From positions 1 to 7,135 of the forward strand of contig CALAMG010000023.1 of the NCBI GenBank assembly GCA_937925715.1: DNA of 7,135 nucleotides, read 5' to 3'. Made by a program: the position numbers and the translations under genes. This DNA is from an uncultured Collinsella sp. (GTDB lineage Bacteria; Actinomycetota; Coriobacteriia; Coriobacteriales; Coriobacteriaceae). How positions within the stretch are numbered: position 1 is the first letter of the stretch; each line of letters opens with the position of its first letter. Below are positions 1 to 5,448 of this stretch, in pieces. The notes beneath the pieces were generated by a model, which did no database searches, was not told the origin of the DNA, and was given only the letters and a program-made list of their open reading frames with translations.

Positions 1-125
1 CCCTCGTCGGCGACCTTGTCGGCGAGCGCGGTCATCTTCTTGCCGGTCTCGTAGACGTTCTTGCCGTCCTCGACGTAGCCTTCCTGGCTAAAGTGCATGA
101 TCTCGATCTTCTCGGTTTCCTTCAT
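1..125 (-). CDS. Probable SIS-domain sugar-phosphate isomerase/deglycase, N-terminal fragment (runs off window)
   Basis: Only the first 41 codons are present; the gene continues past position 1. The ATG at 125 follows an AGGA-containing purine stretch about 7 nt upstream (GAAAGGAAAAGCC before the ATG). The visible protein is charged and soluble, and its stretch ETGKKMTALADKVADEG resembles the helix that precedes the first glycine-rich sugar-phosphate loop of FrlB/AgaS-like SIS proteins. That loop itself lies outside the window, so no catalytic residue can be checked. Enzymes of this family split phosphorylated Amadori compounds or isomerise amino-sugar phosphates in the cytoplasm. The gene has its own promoter (176-217), of the same design as the one before the second EIIC. 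Position at the end of a PTS locus supports the assignment, but another soluble enzyme is possible. Confidence 0.5.
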   Translation of the reverse strand, partial: MKETEKIEIMHFSQEGYVEDGKNVYETGKKMTALADKVADE

Positions 126-175
126 GGCTTTTCCTTTCTGTCCTGCACGCAACTCTATACATCGCGTTTCTTTTC

Positions 176-217
176 GATACCAATTATAGACATACACCTA
201 ACGTGTTTTTAATACCA
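176..217 (-). promoter_or_regulatory. Promoter with paired ATACCA sites upstream of the SIS-like gene
   Basis: Read on the minus strand, a perfect TATAAT -10 box lies at 188-183, and a weak -35 (TTAAAA, 212-207) lies 18 nt upstream. The expected start of transcription is near 176, giving a leader of about 50 nt before the ATG at 125. On the plus strand GATACCAATTATAG (176-189) and TTTAATACCA (208-217) occur with start points 32 nt apart. Both words recur at exactly the same spacing at 3328-3369, so they are probably promoter plus regulator-binding elements and not chance. Confidence 0.65.
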
Positions 218-277
218 CTTATCAATCTGTTCCAATCCTCGGTGAACGGTCGAAATTCTCTGGTGAGTGGTATTAAA
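208..277. repeat. Perfect 11-bp inverted repeat, likely distant operator half-sites
   Basis: TTTAATACCAC at 208-218 is matched by its exact reverse complement GTGGTATTAAA at 267-277, with 48 nt between the arms. The left arm is the upstream site of the promoter at 176-217; the right arm lies about 20 bp downstream of the MFS stop codon. Read as RNA there is no U-run after the second arm, so a terminator is unlikely. A DNA site for a dimeric repressor, perhaps acting by looping, is a better guess. Confidence 0.5.
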
Positions 278-295
278 TTAGAATTGAATGTATAG

Positions 296-1510
296 CTAAC
301 ACCTCTGGCGCCTCCCTTGTGTGACAAAGAACAGCGTTCCTACCAGCGCAATAATGGTCGATGCCCCAAACAGCACCGCCTGAACGCCCAAAGCCTCCGC
401 CAAAAATGGAGCCGCCAGCAACGGCAGCACGCCGGCGCTCATCAGGCCAAAACGCACAAAGCCGGTAATGCGCCCCAGGTATTTGATGTCGGCGCGCTCC
501 TGAATCAAGATCATCTGCAGCGGTTCCAGGAATCCCCAGGCCAGACCGTTAATCGCCTGACCGATAATCGCGACCCCCAGCATATCGGTGCCCACGTACA
601 CCATGGACCCAATGCCCACGGCCATGAGCGCGCCGAGCAGCAATCGCAGGTTGACATGGCGGGCAGAAAGCTTGGTCAGGATGAACGCGCCCACCGAGGA
701 AGTGAGGCCCACGACCGAGGACAGCCAGCCCAGCCAGACGATATCCACGTTGAGCACATCGCGATAGAACAACGACTCCAGCGAATCGAACGCGCCAAAC
801 GCAAAGAAGCCCAGAAAGCCCGAGATAAAGATAAGGCGCAGGTCGTGGTCGCGAAACGTAAGTCGCGCGCCCTCGGCCATGCCGCCCAGAATGCCGCCCT
901 TCGGCTTCTCCCCTTTTGCGGGAGCAACACACTCGTGACAGCCCAAGGAGAGCACGGCCGCCACACCCATCATGCCCGCCATGAGCAGATAGACCGATTG
1001 CGTGGCAAAACAGCTCACGATGGCACCACCGAGCAGCGGGCCAGCGGTATAGGCGATATTGCTGTAGAACACCATGAGACCGTTCACGCGGGTACGGCCC
1101 TCGGTGGTCGACTCCAGGTATCCCGGAAACGCATGCGTACAGGTGTTGATAAAGCCGCCCGCAAGCCCCAAGACGCACGCGGCAAACACAAGCCCGGGGA
1201 CAGACAACGGCGCCAACCCCACGCCAAGCGATAGCACCGCCGTAATCACGCACGTCACAAACGACGTCCGGCGCGGTCCAAAGCGGTCGATGACCGAGCC
1301 CGACACCATATTGCCCGCCGACGTCATAAGATTGCGTACGAGCGTAATGGCAGCAACCAAAAAGGCCGTGCCAGCCAAATCATACGTCGCCGCGCCGATA
1401 AGCCCTAAAAAGTACACCGCGTTGTTGGCGCACCATTGCAGGGACTCAATAAGAATCAGCCTGACCTCTGCCGGCGTCAGGCGCATTGCTTCGCGATCCT
1501 TCGCGAACAT
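296..1510 (-). CDS. MFS-family transporter, 12 predicted membrane segments
   Basis: This encodes a 404-residue hydrophobic protein of typical length for a 12-segment major facilitator. The signature loop between segments 2 and 3 is seen at about residues 71-81 (GSVIDRFGPRR, the G-x3-D-R-x-G-x-R-R motif). A polar cytoplasmic linker around residues 200-220 (HECVAPAKGEKPKGG) separates the two halves. The ATG at 1510 is chosen because GAGGGAG (1516-1522) lies 5 nt upstream; an in-frame ATG at 1564 sits inside a hairpin stem with no well-spaced ribosome site. It follows EIID copy 1 by 92 nt and is probably co-transcribed with EIIC/EIID copy 1. Members of this family export drugs or sugars or import small solutes; the substrate is unknown. 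In this setting it might export a breakdown product such as an amino acid, which is inference only. No terminator is visible after its TAG. Confidence 0.88.
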   Translation of the reverse strand: MFAKDREAMRLTPAEVRLILIESLQWCANNAVYFLGLIGAATYDLAGTAFLVAAITLVRNLMTSAGNMVSGSVIDRFGPRRTSFVTCVITAVLSLGVGLAPLSVPGLVFAACVLGLAGGFINTCTHAFPGYLESTTEGRTRVNGLMVFYSNIAYTAGPLLGGAIVSCFATQSVYLLMAGMMGVAAVLSLGCHECVAPAKGEKPKGGILGGMAEGARLTFRDHDLRLIFISGFLGFFAFGAFDSLESLFYRDVLNVDIVWLGWLSSVVGLTSSVGAFILTKLSARHVNLRLLLGALMAVGIGSMVYVGTDMLGVAIIGQAINGLAWGFLEPLQMILIQERADIKYLGRITGFVRFGLMSAGVLPLLAAPFLAEALGVQAVLFGASTIIALVGTLFFVTQGRRQRC

Positions 1511-1529
1511 ACGAACTCCCTCTATACAA

Positions 1530-1569
1530 GTAAGGGGATGGAGGGCATAGGCCCGCTCCATCCCCTTAC
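1530..1569 (-). other. Strong intercistronic stem-loop before the MFS gene
   Basis: A perfect 14-bp stem is formed by 1530-1543 (GTAAGGGGATGGAG) and 1556-1569, with a 12-nt loop in which GGC and GCC can pair further. On the minus-strand transcript it lies between the EIID stop (1603) and the MFS ribosome site (1522-1516), ending 19 nt before the MFS start. The following sequence is TTGTATAG, not a U-run, so it is not a canonical intrinsic terminator. Likely roles are mRNA end protection, partial attenuation or setting a lower MFS dose than EIIC/EIID. Confidence 0.7.
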
Positions 1570-1593
1570 CAGGTTGCAATGACAGTCTATGCA

Positions 1594-2656
1594 GCCGGGC
1601 CCTTACGCCAGCACGCCGAAGAACGCGCCGATGATGCCCACGACCATGGTGGCCACGATCAGCACCATGGGGTTGATCTTCTTGGACAGCAGCCAGTAGT
1701 ACAGCCAGAAGGCGATCATGCCGAGCATGCCGGGCATGATGCCGTCCAGGATGTCCTGGAGGGTCTGGGCGTCGTCGCCCGAGCCGATGGCCACCGGGAT
1801 GCTGGCCCAGAACATGTCCTTGCACATGGCGCCCACGACCATGACGCCCACGATGCCCACGCAGGTCATGATCTTCTGCATGAGGCCGGTCCTCTGGGCC
1901 TCGTCCAGGAAGCCCACGCCCAGCTCGTAGCCCTTGACGGCGCCCCAGATGCGCAGCGCGAAGCCGGGGACGTTGTAGATGAGCAGGAAGGCGATGGGGC
2001 CGAAGGGGTTGCCGGCCTGGCACAGGCTGATGCCCACCGCGGCGGCGACCACGCGCAGCGTCGACAGGAAGATGGAGTCGCCGATGCCGGACAGCGGGCC
2101 CATGAGGGCGGCCTTGACGTCGTTGACGCTCTCGGGCTCGATCTCGCCGCGGGCGACCTTCTCCTCCATGGCCATCGCGATGCCGCCGACGAACGGGGCG
2201 AACTGGACGGTGATGTTGAAGAACGCGCAGTGGCGGTGCAGGGCCTCGGCGTAGTCGTCGGGGCGGCCGGCGTAGATCTTCTTGAGCATGTTGGCGACCA
2301 TCAGGCAGAAGGCGATGTTCATCTGCTTGTAGTAGGTCCAGGAGAACTCCATGCCCAGGGCGCCGGTGTTGACGGCGCTCTTGATGAGGTCGGAGCGCGT
2401 GATCTTGTTCTCGGGACTAGAAGTCATCGTCCTCATCCCCTTCCGCGGAGAGCTGGGGCTGGGCTCCGCCCAGGCCGAGCAGGTCGAACTTGTCGATGCC
2501 GATGATGATGGCGATCAGGGCGACGCCCAGGACGGGCACGTTGGCGTAGGAGCACAGCAGGAAGCCCAGGAAGTAGAAGGGCACGAGCTGCTTGGTGAGC
2601 ACCAGGCGGCCGAGCATGGCGAAGCCCATGGCAGGCAGGATGTTGGCGGCAACGCC
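1594..2656. repeat. Direct repeat copy 1 (1,063 bp, near-identical to 4386-5448)
   Basis: Reading both copies side by side at a constant offset of 2,792 bp, I find one mismatch: A at 2633 against C at 5425, a silent CCT/CCG proline change in EIIC. The match starts at GCCGGGCCC just after the EIID stop and ends at the base before 2657. The tract holds the whole EIID gene and EIIC codons 179 to the stop. It has almost only G or C at third codon positions. In this copy the GC-rich codon style continues past the repeat edge to about 2755, which hints that this copy was the donor. Confidence 0.95.
1603..2427 (-). CDS. PTS mannose/fructose/sorbose-family EIID component, copy 1
   Basis: EIID is a membrane subunit that works with EIIC to carry the sugar while EIIB phosphorylates it. 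The 274-residue protein has the family core GPLSGIGDSIF at residues 110-120, an amphipathic start with FSWTYYKQMNIAFC at 28-41, and hydrophobic segments near the C-terminus (about 188-203, 232-248 and 253-273), as expected for this family. The ATG at 2427 overlaps the EIIC stop (the bases ATGACTTCTAG encode both) and has AGGGG 9 nt upstream. An ATG three codons earlier, at 2436, is possible but touches the same AGGGG directly. The tight overlap implies translational coupling to EIIC. Protein and, as far as I can read, DNA are identical to the copy at 4395-5219. No EIIA or EIIB gene accompanies this pair. Confidence 0.95.
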   Translation of the reverse strand: MTSSPENKITRSDLIKSAVNTGALGMEFSWTYYKQMNIAFCLMVANMLKKIYAGRPDDYAEALHRHCAFFNITVQFAPFVGGIAMAMEEKVARGEIEPESVNDVKAALMGPLSGIGDSIFLSTLRVVAAAVGISLCQAGNPFGPIAFLLIYNVPGFALRIWGAVKGYELGVGFLDEAQRTGLMQKIMTCVGIVGVMVVGAMCKDMFWASIPVAIGSGDDAQTLQDILDGIMPGMLGMIAFWLYYWLLSKKINPMVLIVATMVVGIIGAFFGVLA

Positions 2657-3190
2657 GCAACCGTCGATGATGAAGGGCGGGATGAAGTCGAGCAGGCCCT
2701 GGATGGCGTCGGAACCCAAATAGAAGGCGCCGCCGCACAGCAGGAAGTACTCGACGCAGCCCCAGATTCCAATTCCCCAATGAACGGCGTAGATGCCTTT
2801 AAGGTTTCCCTTGAGGGCGAACTTGTCTGCCATATCGACAAACACAGGGAACAAGGCATTGGTAATGTTGCCGATCGTCAGCGCAAGGACGGCGATAGGC
2901 ATGGCGAGCGCGATGGCCGTCTCGGTACCCTGACCGAGCTGAATGGCAAACGCGCAGGCGAGCACGCCGCCGACGGTTTCGTTAGGCGGCACGTAGGCGC
3001 CGATGGAAATCGAGCCCATGAACAGCAACTCCAGGCTGGCGCCAACGGCAAGGCCAGTCTGCAGGTCCCCCAGCACCAGGCCCACGAGCGGGCACAGGAC
3101 GATGGGGCGGAACGCGTAGAGGGTGCCGAGCTGGTAGTCGAGGCATCCAAACGCTCCGACTAAGCCGACGAGGATTGCTTGGACAAGCAT
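2417..3190 (-). CDS. PTS mannose/fructose/sorbose-family EIIC component, copy 1 (mosaic)
   Basis: EIIC is the substrate-binding membrane channel subunit. The protein has 257 residues, the usual length. Family features seen are the stretch GTLYAFRPIVLCPLVGLVLGD (residues 22-42), LELLFMGSISIGAYVPP (53-69), and a hydrophobic C-terminal half ending in an acidic tail, SAEGDEDDDF. The ATG at 3190 has an excellent ribosome site, GGGAGG at 3195-3200; longer readings up to 3253 lack support and the copy-2 start aligns exactly with 3190. Residues 179-257 are identical to copy 2, while residues 1-178 match at 131 of 178 positions by my count, with most change in about 101-160. A dedicated promoter lies at 3328-3369. 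The change in residues 101-178 may alter the substrate, with EIIA/EIIB supplied by the neighbouring block; this is inference. Confidence 0.95.
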   Translation of the reverse strand: MLVQAILVGLVGAFGCLDYQLGTLYAFRPIVLCPLVGLVLGDLQTGLAVGASLELLFMGSISIGAYVPPNETVGGVLACAFAIQLGQGTETAIALAMPIAVLALTIGNITNALFPVFVDMADKFALKGNLKGIYAVHWGIGIWGCVEYFLLCGGAFYLGSDAIQGLLDFIPPFIIDGCGVAANILPAMGFAMLGRLVLTKQLVPFYFLGFLLCSYANVPVLGVALIAIIIGIDKFDLLGLGGAQPQLSAEGDEDDDF

Positions 3191-3327
3191 AATTCCTCCC
3201 AATAAGGAATCTCGAACCGTCGTCACTCCCGTCGCGCGCGTTGTTGATATCAATTCCGGGAGTTCGATTCCACGGCTCGAAGCGTACCTGGTGTGCTGCT
3301 AACACCCATGCCAGGCACAAATGATTT
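3191..3327 (-). promoter_or_regulatory. Leader region of the second EIIC/EIID block
   Basis: About 135 nt separate the predicted transcription start (near 3328) from the EIIC ATG. The stretch contains a perfect 10-base palindrome TTGATATCAA at 3244-3253, which differs by one base from TTGATACCAA at 3326-3335. It also has a modest stem-loop with CCTGG/CCAGG arms around 3290-3315. No open reading frame with a ribosome site is evident. The role is unknown; it could hold an extra regulator site or a structured leader. Confidence 0.35.
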
Positions 3328-3369
3328 GATACCAATTATAGGTATGCAGGTTCGCCTTATTTAATACCA
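3328..3369 (-). promoter_or_regulatory. Promoter/operator for EIIC-EIID copy 1 and MFS
   Basis: On the minus strand a perfect TATAAT lies at 3340-3335, with a weak -35 (TTAAAT, 3364-3359) at 18-nt spacing. The words GATACCAATTATAG (3328-3341) and TTTAATACCA (3360-3369) are identical to those at 176-189 and 208-217, with the same 32-nt phase. Here the -10 box sits in the middle of a perfect dyad ATACC-N7-GGTAT (3329-3345). A regulator bound there would block RNA polymerase, so repression relieved by a metabolite is the simplest reading. The dyad size suits a GntR-type dimer, but no regulator gene is in the window. Confidence 0.68.
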
Positions 3370-3415
3370 GTCGCTCAGCGGGGTGTTTTTTACCGTAAAC
3401 GGCAGGCGCATCCCA

Positions 3416-4306
3416 TTAGGCACGCTCTTTGTTTCGATGGCGGACAAGCGCCACCAGAAAGCCGTCGCCAAAGGCATCGGATGCCAAGTTGGCCACAATC
3501 ACCAAAACGATCATCGCCGCGCCCAAGAACTCGTTCCAGCTAAAGACCTCGCCAAAGAGGAGCGCCGACCAGCAGGGAGCGAGCACGACCTCACTCATGC
3601 AAACCAAGTTGGCCGCAAACGCGTTGGTGCGCGCAATCCCCTTGGCATACAGCACACTCGCAAGGCCGCTGCAAAAAAGGCCATGCACCAGCATAAGCCC
3701 CCACTCAAAGGGTTTCACGGAGCCTAGGTCGCCGGCAAAATAGACGATCGGCAGTATCGAGATGCCGCAGGAGATGAGCGAGGACACCATGGGCGACGCA
3801 TCGGGGCGAGAGTTTAAAAAGAAACACAGCCCAAAGGTGGCGCCCGAAATGACGGCAAGCAGATTTCCGAGCATGCCCTCGGCACTCAAATCACCTAAAA
3901 AGAAAAGTCCCATACCCGTAAAAGCAACCACCACGGAGGCAATCTTCGCAGGCGAGGGCAACGTGCGAGTTGCGAGCGATTGATACACGATAACGAAAAT
4001 CATCGAGGTGTACTGCAGAACGATCGCGTTGCCGACCGTCGTGAGCTGGTTGGCAAAGTTAAACGTGGTGCCCGTCACGAAGTTGCAGACTGCCACAAGG
4101 ACAATAAGACGGCTGACGCGGAGGACGGGCCTGCCGACGAGCAGGATAAAGAGCGCCATAAATATTGCCGTAACGGCACCGATCAAAAGAGCTGACTGCG
4201 AATTGGCGCGAACGAGGATGCCGATAAAACTCCACAAGAGCGCCGTGCCAAATAGATACATCGCCCCGCTCACGCCATTATCGGGTGGATTGTCAGATCG
4301 AATCAC
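3416..4306 (-). CDS. EamA/DMT-superfamily permease, 10 predicted membrane segments
   Basis: This encodes a 296-residue hydrophobic protein with two repeated EamA-type halves, about residues 14-138 and 147-275, giving roughly ten membrane segments. Typical features are an early aromatic/tryptophan segment (GTALLWSFIGILVRAN, 20-35), the end of the first half (VVVAFTGMGLFFLGD, 125-139) and the conserved FGEVFSWNEFLGAAMI (251-266) near the end of the second half. The start is GTG at 4306, fixed by a perfect GGAGG at 4313-4317 with 6 nt spacing. It begins only 28 nt after a strong terminator and has no clear promoter of its own, so it may depend on read-through. It lies between the two EIIC/EIID copies. 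DMT permeases move amino acids, nucleosides, sugars or related metabolites in or out; the substrate here is unknown. No terminator is evident after its TAA. Confidence 0.88.
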   Translation of the reverse strand: MIRSDNPPDNGVSGAMYLFGTALLWSFIGILVRANSQSALLIGAVTAIFMALFILLVGRPVLRVSRLIVLVAVCNFVTGTTFNFANQLTTVGNAIVLQYTSMIFVIVYQSLATRTLPSPAKIASVVVAFTGMGLFFLGDLSAEGMLGNLLAVISGATFGLCFFLNSRPDASPMVSSLISCGISILPIVYFAGDLGSVKPFEWGLMLVHGLFCSGLASVLYAKGIARTNAFAANLVCMSEVVLAPCWSALLFGEVFSWNEFLGAAMIVLVIVANLASDAFGDGFLVALVRHRNKERA

Positions 4307-4334
4307 GAAGCACCTCCAGCTAGCTTTCGGTAAT

Positions 4335-4365
4335 AAAAAACGGCGACCGCAATGGGTCGCCGTTT
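4335..4365 (-). terminator. Intrinsic terminator after the complete PTS block
   Basis: On the minus-strand transcript an 11-bp stem, AAACGGCGACC with GGTCGCCGTTT, closes a 6-nt loop and runs directly into TTTTTT then ATTA. It lies 30 nt after the EIID copy 2 stop codon. This is a textbook rho-independent terminator, and it ends the SIS-EIIA-EIIB-EIIC-EIID unit before the EamA gene. In the opposite direction the U-run is only three bases, so it works mainly on the minus strand. Confidence 0.92.
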
Positions 4366-4385
4366 CCCTTGGGGGCAGATAATAG

Positions 4386-5448
4386 GCCGGGCCCTTACGC
4401 CAGCACGCCGAAGAACGCGCCGATGATGCCCACGACCATGGTGGCCACGATCAGCACCATGGGGTTGATCTTCTTGGACAGCAGCCAGTAGTACAGCCAG
4501 AAGGCGATCATGCCGAGCATGCCGGGCATGATGCCGTCCAGGATGTCCTGGAGGGTCTGGGCGTCGTCGCCCGAGCCGATGGCCACCGGGATGCTGGCCC
4601 AGAACATGTCCTTGCACATGGCGCCCACGACCATGACGCCCACGATGCCCACGCAGGTCATGATCTTCTGCATGAGGCCGGTCCTCTGGGCCTCGTCCAG
4701 GAAGCCCACGCCCAGCTCGTAGCCCTTGACGGCGCCCCAGATGCGCAGCGCGAAGCCGGGGACGTTGTAGATGAGCAGGAAGGCGATGGGGCCGAAGGGG
4801 TTGCCGGCCTGGCACAGGCTGATGCCCACCGCGGCGGCGACCACGCGCAGCGTCGACAGGAAGATGGAGTCGCCGATGCCGGACAGCGGGCCCATGAGGG
4901 CGGCCTTGACGTCGTTGACGCTCTCGGGCTCGATCTCGCCGCGGGCGACCTTCTCCTCCATGGCCATCGCGATGCCGCCGACGAACGGGGCGAACTGGAC
5001 GGTGATGTTGAAGAACGCGCAGTGGCGGTGCAGGGCCTCGGCGTAGTCGTCGGGGCGGCCGGCGTAGATCTTCTTGAGCATGTTGGCGACCATCAGGCAG
5101 AAGGCGATGTTCATCTGCTTGTAGTAGGTCCAGGAGAACTCCATGCCCAGGGCGCCGGTGTTGACGGCGCTCTTGATGAGGTCGGAGCGCGTGATCTTGT
5201 TCTCGGGACTAGAAGTCATCGTCCTCATCCCCTTCCGCGGAGAGCTGGGGCTGGGCTCCGCCCAGGCCGAGCAGGTCGAACTTGTCGATGCCGATGATGA
5301 TGGCGATCAGGGCGACGCCCAGGACGGGCACGTTGGCGTAGGAGCACAGCAGGAAGCCCAGGAAGTAGAAGGGCACGAGCTGCTTGGTGAGCACCAGGCG
5401 GCCGAGCATGGCGAAGCCCATGGCCGGCAGGATGTTGGCGGCAACGCC
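4386..5448. repeat. Direct repeat copy 2 (1,063 bp, near-identical to 1594-2656)
   Basis: This is the partner of the repeat at 1594-2656, in the same orientation. The left edge lies 8 bp past the EIID stop codon and the right edge lies at EIIC codon 178/179. Beyond the right edge, codon use changes at once to a more mixed third-base pattern and the sequences diverge, although the reading frames stay aligned without gaps up to the start codon. That sudden edge inside one gene is the mark of a conversion tract more than of old duplication. Confidence 0.95.
4395..5219 (-). CDS. PTS mannose/fructose/sorbose-family EIID component, copy 2
   Basis: This 274-residue membrane subunit is identical in protein sequence to the copy at 1603-2427, including the GPLSGIGDSIF core at 110-120. 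It is the last gene of the complete PTS block: its start overlaps the EIIC copy 2 stop, and a strong terminator follows 30 nt after its TAA. The ATG at 5219 is preferred over 5228 for the same ribosome-site reason as in copy 1. Together with EIIC it forms the membrane part fed by the phosphorylated EIIB encoded just upstream. Its near-total G/C third-base use differs from EIIA and EIIB in the same operon, which suggests the gene was overwritten by sequence of another origin. Confidence 0.95.
   Translation of the reverse strand: MTSSPENKITRSDLIKSAVNTGALGMEFSWTYYKQMNIAFCLMVANMLKKIYAGRPDDYAEALHRHCAFFNITVQFAPFVGGIAMAMEEKVARGEIEPESVNDVKAALMGPLSGIGDSIFLSTLRVVAAAVGISLCQAGNPFGPIAFLLIYNVPGFALRIWGAVKGYELGVGFLDEAQRTGLMQKIMTCVGIVGVMVVGAMCKDMFWASIPVAIGSGDDAQTLQDILDGIMPGMLGMIAFWLYYWLLSKKINPMVLIVATMVVGIIGAFFGVLA

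Noticed and set aside
296..2023. A 575-codon open frame that would fuse the MFS protein to an Arg/His/Gly-rich N-terminal part
   Set aside because: The extra part is the EIID gene read in another frame of the same strand, kept open by high GC. A good ribosome site fixes the MFS start at 1510.
1718..2254. Plus-strand open frames (70 and 91 codons) found identically in both repeat copies
   Set aside because: They are antisense shadows of EIID, duplicated only because the DNA tract is duplicated; no ribosome sites and low-complexity products.
3250..3285. GGGAGTTCGATTCC resembling a tRNA T-arm
   Set aside because: The flanks do not form the 5-bp T stem, and no acceptor, D or anticodon arms fit around it.
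3295..3320. Possible sigma-54 promoter (TGGCAT...TTAGC on the minus strand), as found for some LevR-controlled mannose PTS operons
   Set aside because: The GG and GC elements are 11, not 10, bases apart and the -12 box is poor; actinobacteria generally lack sigma-54, and a good TATAAT promoter lies nearby.
3385..3415. Inverted repeat near TACCGTAAACGGCA as a terminator after the EamA gene
   Set aside because: The stem is about 5 bp with a wobble pair, and on the coding strand it is followed by A residues, not U.
4379..4407. TATTAT at 4384-4379 (minus) as a promoter for the EamA gene
   Set aside because: No acceptable -35 at 17 nt (CGTGCT), and the transcript would still have to pass the terminator at 4335-4365.
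1594..5448. Insertion sequence or composite transposon carrying the repeats
   Set aside because: No transposase, no terminal inverted repeats and no target duplication; the repeats end inside a PTS gene, which fits homologous conversion better.
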